DNA from: Pratylenchus scribneri
Taxonomy: Eukaryota; Nematoda; Chromadorea; Rhabditida; Pratylenchidae
NCBI GenBank assembly: GCA_030063045.1
Contig: JAQSEB010000029.1
Location: 1,054,001-1,118,000, forward strand
DNA: 64,000 nt
Direction of reading: 5' to 3'
Under the pieces are notes generated by a model. The model saw only the letters and a list, made by a program, of their open reading frames with translations. It was not told the origin of the DNA and searched no databases. Made by a program: the position numbers and the translations under genes. This document shows, one piece after another, positions 1-11,900 of this stretch. Within the stretch, counting starts at the first letter, position 1, and the number at the start of each line of letters is the position of its first letter.

Positions 1-3000
1 GGCGGAATCAGTTTAGCCATTCCCTTTTTCCACTTATCCCAATAGACGGAATGAGTATTGCTTGAGGGGGCTATATAGGTTTTTGTTTAATATCTCAATG
101 AGGCTAAAGCCAATTCTTTGGAAGCTGTGTGACTTTTTAAAGGGCTGACTTTATTTTACAAAATACTCAATAAATTTTAATTTACACCTAACACTAAAGT
201 TAATTAATTGTCTAAAATTAGGAATGGGAAATAACTCAACTTATTCGAGGAAAAGGGACATTTTCTCAAAATCATTTCATAGAAAAATTTTTTATTATGG
301 TCTTTTTGTAGAATAAACTCAGCCCTTTCGAATGTTATATCATTTTCCTAGATTATTATTTGCCTCACTAACATAAGAGCCAAAAAACTAGTACATCTTC
401 TCACAACAAATTAACAGAACTAATGAATAAATTGCTTATGTTTTTTGGTAATAATTCGATATGAATAAAGCCAATCTGGGAAGCCGATAAATTTTTTAAA
501 TAGACTTTCTTATCTATGAAATTATATTATTTAGTTTTTTTTTTAAATTTAGCTCAAAAATTAAATTAGGAGTCTAATCTAAAAGTCAATATGAGGAATC
601 GAGCCCTGATCAGGGGAAAAGACTGATTTTCTCCAAAACTCAAAACTTCCGGAATTCAAAAATTTTATTAAAACAAATTTGTAGAGTAAACCCATCCCTT
701 TCATATGGTATATCGCTTTCCTAAATTGGCTTTAGTTTGGCCTCTGAAATATTAAACAAAAATGGAGCTTCTCAAGCAATACATCCAATCGGTGCCTTTT
801 GTTTTTGTCCTATAGCTTAGCGAGGCCTAAACTAATATTGGGAAGTTCTAAATCAATTTAAAGTACAGAATTTGCCCTACAGAAAAACCCAGAAAATTTT
901 AATTTAAACCTAACTTAAATTAACTAAAATTGACAATGGGAAACCAACACAAGTTGTTCTAGGTAAATGGGCATTTTCTCAAAATCATCCCATTGTATAA
1001 AATTTTTATTATAGCTATTTTGAGTAAATTTAGCTTTTTCAAATGGTATTTTGCCTTCTAAAATAGGCTTTAGCCTCGTTGAGATATGAGCCAAATACCA
1101 ATGCGCATTCTCAAGCGGAATCCAATCGCCCATTATCCCCTCCCTTCTTCGATTTCAATTTTCCTTTTTCAATTTCCCTTCATTCCTTTCTACAGTCACA
1201 TTAGTCAGTTTCATTGTCATTTGTTTGCTATTCATCACCGAAACTTGGTCATTTTTGACTGTTCAATTGGTCGAACAACTTTATGTGGTTAGTCCTGGTA
1301 TTTGTCTCTCCAAATTCTCTTGATCCCGTAAAAAGGATTCGACCAGTGCGGATCAGCGAATTGAAATCCATTTTGACATAAATTTGCATAAATTGGCCTG
1401 CGCGCTGGTCACAATCGATTTGATGAGCCAATCGGGGGATAACCAGGATGGAATTGTGGATGATGTTTTCAAGCAAAGATTGGATGCAAATGGCAATCCA
1501 ATTGAGGGCGCAATGCCCGAAAAACAAGGTTGAGATTAATTCAGGGGCAAAAGCTTACAGAATATTCCATTTTGTAGCAGTGAACACAAAAAATATGAGC
1601 ACAAATTCGTCGAAGAAGGAAAGTGGCGAGAAATGCGGCAGCTGCTATGGAGCAATCCATGGGTTTGTGTAAAATTGGCCAAATCCAAATGAATGCATAT
1701 AAATTTTGGAAAATTTAAACATATAAATTTTAAGATGCTTTTCTTGGATGGAAAATTTTGATTAAAAAATTTAATCTATCATAATCCAAAGAAACAAAAT
1801 AAAATCAAAAAATGCTCATATCATTAGATTCACCCCAACTTGCCCTCACTTATACCTCATCATGGACTGAACCAATTTTGATGATTTTTATATCAAATTA
1901 AAGATCAGACTTTTGGCTATTAAATGATATTAAAACTATTCATATAGATTCTGAACTAATAGAGTTATGACCAAAAAATTCAAAAATGACCTATATCATG
2001 GATTCTCAAAATTGTCATTAGTTTTTTGGACAAAACTCCAAAAATTCTGAATCAATTTAAATAAAATTTATAAAAAAATGTTAGCCAAAAGTCTGTTCTT
2101 TAATTTGACACTAAAATCATCAAAATAGGTTCAGCCTTTGATGAGTTATTTTAAACGGCGAAAAATTGATTCGGCGACAATTCGAAATACGCCTCTAATC
2201 ATTTTCTCTCTTCCACAGTTGTTGCAATACTTGCGAAGAAGTTCGGGATGCATATCGCATACGGGGATGGGTACTCGAAAATCCGGAACAAATTGAACAA
2301 TGCAAAAACGATGAATTATTGAAGGCATTGAACGAGAACCCGGGGGAAGGATGCCGGGTTTGGGGAAAGTTGAATGTTGGCAAGGTGATTTAAGGGAAAA
2401 TAATTAATTTATCGAAAAAACAGTGAAATTGCCGGAAAGATTATAATCTTTTTAAATATGTTTTCGTTGGGGTTTAACCAATTCTAACTTAGTTTTGAAC
2501 AATTAAACCAAAATGGGTTTAAACTGTTTTAATACTCTTTAATTGTTGACCAAAACATAACAAATTATATACCATTTAATGCGTCTTCTTGACCAGTTCT
2601 ATCCAATTTTGGGTATATTTGGTATGTGGATGTAGGACAAACCCCTCCTTAAACTATTATAATTATCTGGAATTCTAGTTTTTTCGCCAATTTCATTGAC
2701 AAATTAAATAATATCCATATTTGAATAATGAAAAACCATTCCCAAATAGGTTGGCGGCAATTTCCACATTGCTCCGGGCGTTCCCAGCAGTCAATCCAAT
2801 TCGCATTGTTCGTCCAATTATTATTGTCATTTCTATAATTTTCCTCCCTTCCAATAGACCATGATTTCCATGCACTTTCCCCATCTCGATTCGACACCAG
2901 CCACACAATCGTGCATCTCTCATTTGGCAAACCGTATCCAGGAAAATCCCATCCATTGGATGGCCAAACATTTCGCACGGATCGAGGCAAATATTCCCAA

Positions 3001-4931
3001 CCAATAACCAAAAAAAATAGAATTTAGCGATTGAATTGGTTTTTGGCTCATAACTCAAAAAGGCTAGAGCCAATTTGAGCAGGCGATATACCTTTTGGAA
3101 GTGCTAAATTTCCTTATAAAAAATGGTTTATGTAAAATTTATGAATTTACAAAATGTTTTGAAGAAAAATGCACTTTATCCATTGAACTCAAATATTGTT
3201 TCCGCCTTAATTTTAGACTAAAATTTATTTTTTGTGTTCAAAATAAAATAAATTCTTAAGCAAATTTGTAAAGGAAATCCAGCCCTTTGTAATGCTCTAT
3301 AACTTTCTAAATTCGCTTTAGCCTCGCTGAACTATAGACCAAAATTCATATGCAGGATCTGCTTGAGTAGCAGATTAGGTTTTTGGCTCATAACTCAATG
3401 AGGCTAAATCTAATCTGGGAGGCGATATATCTTTCAAAAGAGCAAAGTTTCATTACTAAATTACTTAATAAATTTTTTAATTTGCAAAAGTTTTATAGAA
3501 AAATTTTAGAAAAAATGACCTTCTTAAAATAGTCGTTCTGTTTCCAAAAACAATTTTATACATTTAATCAATTAATTTAGGTTGAATATAAAATAAAATT
3601 TATTGAAATAGAGGAAATTCAGGCCTTTCGAATGGTATTATTACTTTACTAGATTTCACTGAGCTATGGGCTAAAAACTAAAGCACATTCTCAAGCAGTA
3701 CAGTACACTCATCAATCGTTTCCAATTTCACATAATATCAACGAGGAAATAGCCAATCAAAAAGTATAAAATTTTAAGGGGATAACTCATTCTAAAATGA
3801 TATAATTAAATTTTATTTTAAATTCATTGCTACTAAAATAAATTCGGAGCCTAAAATCATTGAGAATAAAACTCAAGTTCTTGATGGAAAATTCTTCAAA
3901 TATATCCGAAATCAAGTTAATTATTTAAAGGTCTTTTGTAGCCATTTTGTAGAGCAAACTTAGCCCCTTTGAATGATATATCACCTTCCCAAATTGGCTT
4001 TAGCCTCCATGAGCTATTGGACAAAAACCAAAGCAACTTTTCAAGCAGTACTCAAACATCTCCCGAATCAATCCTTCTCCTTTCCATTTAAAAAATCCTT
4101 TTTAACACTCCTTTTAAACAGGTGGCATTATGCACCAATACCAATTGAAAGTGGTCCCCACCCAATATATTCGGCAAGGTGAAACGCTGGAAAGTCATCA
4201 ATTTGCGATAACCCGCCTTCAAAAGGACATCATGGTTTGAGTAAATTCATTAATTTAAATTAATTTAAATATTTTAGGCGGGCGCCTCCGGCATTCCGGG
4301 CCTCTTTTTTCAATATGAATTTTCGCCTTTGATGGTCCAGTATGAGGAGAGGCAAAGGTCCGTTCATTTCCGATATGTCACAACTGGCGCCAACTTGTTG
4401 CCGTTTATAATACCACGCCAACGCCAAGTATTGAACCAATTTTAATGATTTTTTTTATCAAATTAAGAGCAGACTTTTGGCTATCAAATTATATTAATTT
4501 TATTTAAATTGGTTCAGAAATAGATGAAGTTGAACACAAAAATCTTTTAAAATGACTTTTATTATGAATTGACGAAATATTCAATTGTTTTTTATATACA
4601 ACTTTATAAATTCTGAACCAATTTAATAAAATTGAAATCATTTAATAGCCAAAAATCAGCTTTATAATTTGATACTAAAATCATCAAAATTAGTTCAGTT
4701 ATTAAAGAGTTATTTTAAACGGCGAAAAGTTGGTCTATTCCACTTGAATTTGTGCCTTATCCATAATATGCTAATTCTCTAAAAATTCACAACAGATCTT
4801 TGAGTTTTTTCCTCGTCTCACTTTGTGCCATAATTGGTGGGGTTCACACCGTTGCCAGCCTTTTGGACTCATTCCTCTACACAACGCATAGGGCCATCCA
4901 AAAGAAGATGACTGTGGGAAAATTTAGCTGA
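1..4931 (+). CDS. ERGIC3: ERGIC3 / Erv46 ER-Golgi cargo receptor, 5' end outside window
   Basis: Membrane protein of COPII/COPI vesicles that cycles between ER and cis-Golgi with its Erv41 partner. Exons: 1-10 (partial), 1196-1287, 1336-1528, 1578-1662, 2219-2384, 2750-2807, 2858-2986, 4122-4234, 4278-4357, 4796-4931; all phases agree. Visible family blocks: first membrane segment (exon 1196), the FKQRLD block, a CGSCYGA motif followed by CCNTCEEVRDAYRIRGW, GGNFHIAPG, HLSFGKPYPG, KVVPTQYIR, and a C-terminal membrane helix starting LCAIIGG and ending KKMTVGKFS. Only the N-terminal cytosolic segment of about 25-30 residues is missing at the left edge; the first 10 bases fit the Gly-Gly-Ile before the helix. 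The intron 2987-4121 has a GC donor instead of GT. Long introns are filled with palindromic repeats. Very sure of family and strand. Confidence 0.95.
85..1105. repeat. M2-type palindromic repeats, at least two copies (about 85-395 and 800-1100)
   Basis: Intron 1 of the ERGIC3 gene (11-1195) is mostly made of copies of repeat family M2. One arm reads like CTCAATGAGGCTAAAGCCAA followed by a GGCGATAT-like motif; the other arm is its inverse, with GGCTTTAGCCTCGTTGAG near 1065-1085. Boundaries are approximate because copies are diverged and nested. No coding capacity seen. Confidence 0.65.
1853..2162. repeat. M1 palindromic MITE-like repeat, copy 1
   Basis: About 310 bp with two long inverted arms: the left arm holds TCAAATTAAAGATCAGAC and GGCTATTAAATG, the right arm the inverse, AAAAGTCTGTTC and ending near GATGAGTTATTTTAAACGGC. 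Same family as copies near 4430, 8235, 13962, 15248, 33345 and 45215. It lies in ERGIC3 intron 1663-2218 and has no open frame, as expected for a MITE or foldback element. Confidence 0.75.
2462..2665 (-). mobile_element. Element C (46-bp minisatellite element), near unit-less copy
   Basis: Inverse-orientation copy of the dispersed element with constant ends. It keeps the flanking signatures (AACCAATTCTAACTTAG at one end; TTATATACCATTTAATGCG and GACAAACCCCTCCTTAAAC at the other) but only one internal unit. It lies in ERGIC3 intron 2385-2749. Other copies carry up to about 21 units, so this one shows what the element looks like without array expansion. Confidence 0.65.
3040..4045. repeat. M2 repeats, three adjoining copies or fragments
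   Basis: The 1.1-kb intron 2987-4121 of ERGIC3 is filled by M2 material: arms at about 3045-3095/3300-3340, 3385-3430/3625-3690 and a right arm at 3955-4045 (GGCTTTAGCCTCCATGAGC). Apart from the splice sites I see no other signal in it. Confidence 0.65.
4430..4727. repeat. M1 palindromic repeat, copy 2
   Basis: Inverted arms with GAGCAGACTTTTGGCTATC near 4466 and its inverse near 4645-4700. It fills most of ERGIC3 intron 4358-4795. Confidence 0.75.
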
Positions 4932-5999
4932 TTTGATTAAATTCGAAGCTTTTAACATTTACGCAAAGTGCATAATTTTCCCTAAATTCCTCCTCCTATC
5001 CATTCGTCAATCCAAATTTTAAGCCAGTAAGTTCAAAATTTATAATTGTTTCAAATTTTCCAATCAAAAAATCCACTCCAAATCCATTCTTCCCAAACAT
5101 TAATCCCTGATTAGGTATCTGGGCAATTCTTTGGGCATAGCTCAAAAAGGAAGCAACCAATTTTCGAAGGCGATATACCATTCGAAATCCTCAGATGTCC
5201 TCCAAAAATTGGTCCAAACTAATTTTTTGAAAATTTAAAATAATTTAGAAAATAGGCCACTTTTTCACAGTCAACTAGAAAATTGGGGTTGGATTTCAAA
5301 GACATGTAGCTTTTATTAAAGCTGAATTTTCTAAAATATAATAAGATCACATTTAGAGGACACTTTGGGCTTTTAAATGATTTATCGCCTTCCAGAATTG
5401 GCTGATTTCTTGTTGAGATATGACCAGACTAAAAGAATGGCCACACTCAATCGAACCCTATCTTCTTCTGCAAATTCATCCAAATTGTAAGCCAGCAAGT
5501 TTCACATTTCAAATTGTTTCAAATTTCCAATCCAAACATCCAAAGTCCACATCCAATTCTAATATCCACAGTCCTGCAAACATTCCTTTCAAATTTCGGA
5601 CTTTTTTCCTCGTTTGTGCCTCCTCCTCCTCCTCTTTGAATTCCCATCCAATCAAAATGTTGCCAAATCTTCCTCTATGTTTGTTTATTTTCGGCTCCAA
5701 TTCCTCATTTTTGCCTCCTCCAAAACTAAACTTTCATCTACGGGGCCTTTCAAATGATTCTTCTTTTATGCCAATATTATTTCCATCAAATTACAAAAAT
5801 ATTATTTTTATTTGCTTGTTTTGCTTTTTTTGTTTGTTTATTTATTTGAATTAAAAGTTTGCGTAAAAATGTTTATTATAAATATTGGGGAATATATTGT
5901 TAAAGGATTAATGGCAATTTTCGGTCGTTTTTTGGGGTTTTAGAATCATTTTACAAAAACATTTGGAATTATTTAATTAAAGCATTGCATTCTTTCACA
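4932..5999. other. Convergent spacer between ERGIC3 and the peroxidase gene
   Basis: No gene is supported. It holds an M2 copy (about 5110-5440) flanked by a diverged direct repeat of about 90 bp (4985-5095 and 5465-5560, both with TTTCAAATTTTCCAATC-like text). The open frame at 5420-5854 (+) has low-complexity composition and no family resemblance. The 3' ends of both genes must lie here. Confidence 0.6.
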
Positions 6000-8900
6000 T
6001 CAACCACGGAGCGGTGCCATTTCTTGCCACGGACTCAAATCCAATTGGGGAATTGAGGAGCATGGAACGGCGGTGGAACTAAAAAATTAATAGTAGTGAA
6101 TATTTTTAATTTTAATATCAAAGATATTTTCCCAAGAATTAAATTAGAAATCTGCTAAAAGCATAAACATAAATTCGCATATTTATCGATTATCTGTGAA
6201 TAGTTTGACTTTTGGGCATTTAATTCTCACTCGCTGATTAGGAAGTCATTTAATTTGCCGAAAAAACACTGAATTTGATGAAAACTTTTAGTGTCGAAAA
6301 ATATTTTATATTTTTGAGGCCATATATCTTGGCCAAATCAAACTTCTTTAAGATTCCCTAATCCCTAGCCCTTAGCCTCTAATCCCATCCTGCCCAGAGA
6401 ACCCTAACCCCAAACCCCTAGTTAGGGCCAAGTTATATGGCTTCAAAAAAATATAATATTTTTCGACACGAAAGGTTGTTGCCAAATTCAGTGTTTTTTT
6501 TCGCCAAATTAATATTATCTCCGCTGATAAAAAAGGGTTGTAAAAAATACTGTAGTAGAGAGCCTTCCGCAAAATTCGATAGCTGGAAATATGCCTTAAA
6601 AGAGTTGTTCCCCGATGTGGTCCCCTTCCCTTTTCAAAATCTGCTTAAATGATAAGTATTATACCCATGTATTTGCCCTTTATATATTTTTGTCTAATTT
6701 ATGCCAATCTTGGCGAGTGCAATGCCAATAACATTGTCATGACCAAATATGACCATTTTTAACATCAAAAATTATTCAAAAAAATATATTGGTTATATAA
6801 GCCACAAATTTGAAGAACCCACCCATTCTCGACAAGAAATGCGTTCGGATTGATTGTACGAAAATCTTCGCCGGTTGCACAAATGCAATGTGCAAATGTG
6901 ACCCGCTGAAGGGAGGCAACTTGGGCTTCCGTGAAAACACCCGGATTCAAGGGGAAAAGTCTGGAATGGAATTTTAGGAAATAAATGGATCAATTTTAAT
7001 GACTGACCGATCCGCGTCACGCAATCGCCTAAATTGTTCGGCAATAATGCAGGAAAATGTTGGCCCAAGCAGGGAATTTTCCACAGGTGCCTCCATCAAT
7101 CCGCCAACATACAGGTCGATGTCCTTTTGGCAAAAATAATTAAAATGTTCCGAAGAAAGAAAATTGGATGTACTGCTTTAGAAAGTGAATTGGTTTTTGA
7201 CTCATATCTCAAAAAGGCTAAAGTCAATTTTGGAAAAATGATAAACTATTTGAAAGGTCTGTATTTCTTCTATAAATTGACTTAATAAAAATTTTCGGAT
7301 TTATGAAAAAAGTTGGAAAAATTGCTTTTCTCTACTTGAAGAGATCGAGTTGTTCCCAGTTTTAGATTTTTAATTTTTCTAAATACTATTAAATTGAATT
7401 AAAAATTTTTTAATACCATTTTATAGAAGTTATTCAGCAGATCTTTCGAATGGTAAATTGCCTTCACAGATTGGCTATAGCCTCGCTGAGTTATTGGCCA
7501 AAAACCTTATGCGGATTTCCCTTCCCAAATGTCATTTTTGAAGAGTGTATGAATTTTTAAAAGGGATCATTCATAAAATTTAATATTTCTTTTACAAAAA
7601 CATAGTTTTTTGCTTAAATTCAAATTAAAATTTAATGGCCTTTAATCATTTTATATCATTGTAAAAAATTATATTAAAATTTGACGAGATTAGCGTTTGT
7701 GGCGCAGTTGGTTGTGTTCATCGTTTTTATCATTTTTGTCAAATTTCAATTCCGAGCAAAGGAAAATATTTTCTTTGAATTTCTAATTTTTTGTAGAATT
7801 TTAAATTGTTTCTATCTTATTTAGGTGCCTATAATTTTTACCTAATATCCGAAACCTAACCATGAATTATCCTTATCGCTTCTTTCAAGAGATAAATTTG
7901 AACTCACATTTACACTGGCATAAAGAGAGGCAACTCTGTTCCTGGCTTCCGGCTCATTCACCTCTGTAAAATTCAATCCAAATTCCAATTTTTGATTCCC
8001 TCTATCCGTCCACCTGGCCAATCCTGGAATGAGGTCAGCGGTTTCATGCCACAAAGTGGCCGATACACATTGTAGGATTGAAGGCCTTGGTCCCGTCCCC
8101 GCTGGATGTTCAATGAGCCCATGTCCGAAATGTCGAATAATTCCTAAATTTTTTCATATTTAAATCCATTTTTGTCATCCCTCTCATCAAAAAGATCGCC
8201 CCAACTTTGTTATCGGGGCAACATGACGCCGTTCAACAAGAATTGAATCAATTTTGATAATTTTAATATCAAATTAAAGAGGAGACTTTTGGCTAGCAGA
8301 ATATATAAGTTTGATTTAAATTGGTTAAGAAAGGATGAGTTTTTGTTCAAAAAATTAATGAACATTTTGTAAATTCATAGTAAAGGCTCTTTTTATGGGG
8401 TTTTTTGGCATAACTTCATAAGCAAAAATTAATATTATTTGATAGAAGAAAGTATTCTCTTTAATCTGATAATAAAATCATGAAAATAGTTATTATAAAC
8501 GGCGATAATTTGGGCTGATGATAAATTAAATTGGGTTTCGGCATCCTAAAATACCTCGGTCACGGCCGGTGCCAATCGTTGCGGTTTCTTCGATGAAATC
8601 ATCATTAAACCCCTTGAAAAATGTCAATATCATCACAAAACATTTCACCCCAAACTCTACCGAATCAATTGATCTGTCCCGGTCCTCAAAATCAACTCCA
8701 CACTGCCCGCATTGCTCACAAATCGGACATCGCCAATTTTGCGGAAATTCGGATCGGCCAATTGGTAGAATTCCTTTTGGGAAACAATTTTGATATTCAC
8801 CAAATAATTCCATTGACTCACCCGAATCAAGCCATGGAGCCGATAGGCGCCAGCGGCAAATTCCACGGCAATTGCCGGCTCCGTTTCGGGTTTATACCCC

Positions 8901-11900
8901 GAATAAGGGGGCATATGACGGGTAAGGCGATTGCCCAGAAGGGAAGGCTGAAAGTGTGGAAAATGTTTAGGATTGATGGAAATTATTTTGAATTGACCAA
9001 AAATTCCTGATATGTAATCATTTGGAGGATGGCGCCATTCAATTTGCGCCTTTAAACGGGAAAAAGGAAATTGAAGAAAGTGAATGGGGCTTACGATTCT
9101 TGATAAATTCGTTCCTGGTCCCAATGCGGATTCAATCGCATCAAATTGGTGGCAATTCTGAAAGAAAAGAAGGAGATGCATTAATGTGGGGCGAAATGGA
9201 TTAAGGAAGTAGGCCATTATTGCGGTAAATTAGAAAAACGGACATTTCAGTAGCCTTTCGGCCATAGCTCAAAATAGAAGCAACCAATTCGTGAAGGCGA
9301 AATTCTATTCGAAAGTACTAAATGTCCTCTAAAAAGTGGCTTAACTTATTTTTGAAAATATAAGATGCCTTTTGAATAAACGACTTTCCATAAAATCCGC
9401 AAAAAATTAGGGTTTAGCATATTCAAATACATGTACCTTTTTTAATAATTTGATTTTATAAAATTTTCTTAAGCCACTTTTTAGAGGGCACTTTGGGTTT
9501 ATGAATAATAATATAACCCTTTCCAAAAATGGCCACTGCCTCGTCGAGCTATAAGCCGAAAATCAATTAAGATACTCAATCCGTCACTCACATCAACTAT
9601 CCCCTGTAGCTTTAAATGTAAGGAAGATGAAAGGAGGGAAACGCAAATTATTCCTTCTTCTGTTATCAAATGAGAAGGAATATGGTATCGCTTTTTATTG
9701 AAATTGAATGGATTTAAATATTTTTTAATCAATTTAAGTTTAAGGAGGAGAATAGAACAGGCGCAATTTACAATTTAGTGCAATTACAAATCAGAATTGC
9801 AATTTAGTGCAATTTCAAATCAGAATTACAATTTAGTGCAATTACAAATCAGAATTACAATTTGGTGCAATTACAAATCAGAATTACAATTTATGCAATT
9901 ACAAATCAGAATTACAATTTGGTGCAAATTACAAATCAGAATTACAATTTAGTGCAATTACAAATCAGAATTACAATTTAGTGCAATTACAAATCAGAAT
10001 TGCAATTACAAATCAGAATTACAATTTGGTGCAATTACAAATCAGAATTACAATTTGGTGCAATTACAAATTAGAATTACAATTTAGTGCAATTACAAAT
10101 CAGAATTACAATTTAGTGCAATTACAAATCAGAATTACAATTACAAATCAGAATTACAATTTAGTGCAATTACAAATCAGAATTACAATTTAGTGCAATT
10201 ACAAATCAGAATTACAATTTAATGCAATTACAAATCAGAATTACAATTACAAATCAGAATTACAATTTAGTGCAATTACAAATCAGAATTACAATTTAGT
10301 GCAATTACAAATCAGAATTACAATTTAATGCAATTACAAATCAGAATTGCAATTTAGTGCAATTACAAATCAGAATTACAATTCATTGCAATTACAAATC
10401 AGGATTACAATTTAGTGCAATTACAAATCAGAATTGCAATTTAGTGCAATTACAAATCAGAATTACAATTCATTGCAATTACAAATCAGAATTACAATTT
10501 AGTGCAATTACAAATCAGAATTGCAATTTAGTTCAATTACAAATCAGAATTACAATTCATTGCAATTACAAATCAGAATTGCAATTTAGTGCAATTACAA
10601 ATCAGAATTACAATTCATTGCAATTACAAATCAGGATTACAATTTAGTGCAATTACAAATCAGAATTGCAATTTAGTGCAATTACAAATCAGAATTACAA
10701 TTCATTGCAATTTCAAATCAGAATTACAATTTAGTGCAATTACAAATCAGAATTACAATTCATTGCAATTACAAATCAGGATTACAATTTAGTGCAATTA
10801 CAAATCAGGATTACAATTTAGTGCAATTTCAAATCAGAATTACAATTTAGTGCAATTACAAATCAGAATTACAATTTAGTGCAATTACAAATCAGAATTG
10901 CAATTTAGTGCAATTACAAATCAGAATTACAATTCATTGCAATTACAAATCAGGATTACAATTTAGTGCAATTTCAAATCAGAATTACAATTTAGTGCAA
11001 TTACAAATCAGAATTGCAATTTAGTGCAATTACAAATCAGAATTACAATTCATTGCAATTACAAATCAGGATTACAATTTAGTGCAATTACAAATCAGGA
11101 TTACAATTTAGTGCAATTTCAAATCAGAATTACAATTTAGTGCAATTACAAATCAGAATTACAATTTAGTGCAATTACAAATCAGAATTACAATTTGGTG
11201 CAATTACAAATTAGAATTACAATTTAGTGCAATTACAAATCAGAATTACAATTTAGTGCAATTACAAATCAGAATTACAATTTAGTGCAATTACAAATCA
11301 GAATTACAATTTAGTGCAATTACAAATCAGAATTACAATTTAGTGCAATTACAAATCAGAATTACAATTTAGTGCAATTACAAATCAGAATTACAATTTA
11401 GTGCAATTACAAATCAGAATTACAATTTAGTGCAATTACAAATCAGAATTGCAATTTAGTGCAATTACAAATCAGAATTACAATTCATTGCAATTACAAA
11501 TCAGAATTACAATTTAGTGCAATTACAAATTAAAACAGGAAGAATTTGCCCAATACTGATTCAACTGTATAGAATCGTCCAAATTCGATATTTTATTCGC
11601 ATATTAGACATGTTTTCAATTATGATGAATTATTCTAGTCCAAATTTGATGAGAAATACTCCCGATTTGGAATTAAAAGAATTTACTTGTTGTGAAGACG
11701 CACAAAAACGGTGTGCAATGCCATCTAAACACAAATATTTGGGGATGTAAAAATTTTTTCCCCTTCCAATTATTAGAAATATCTAACCAATCCAACGAAC
11801 AAATTGCCACCTACAAAAAGAAGTTTTGGAAAGAAACGAAAAAGGATAGTTTACGATTGTCGCCTGTCATCAAATTGGATTTGTCAGCCGAATCCGGCGG

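Noticed and set aside
5420..5854. Plus-strand open frame of 144 codons
   Set aside because: Ser/Pro/Phe-rich, no splice or family support, and part lies in the repeat flanking an M2 copy.
9981..10792. Open frames full of [12 protein letters not shown] peptide
   Set aside because: They are translations of minisatellite A inside an intron, and the same peptides appear at 42775-43978 and 55550-55882.
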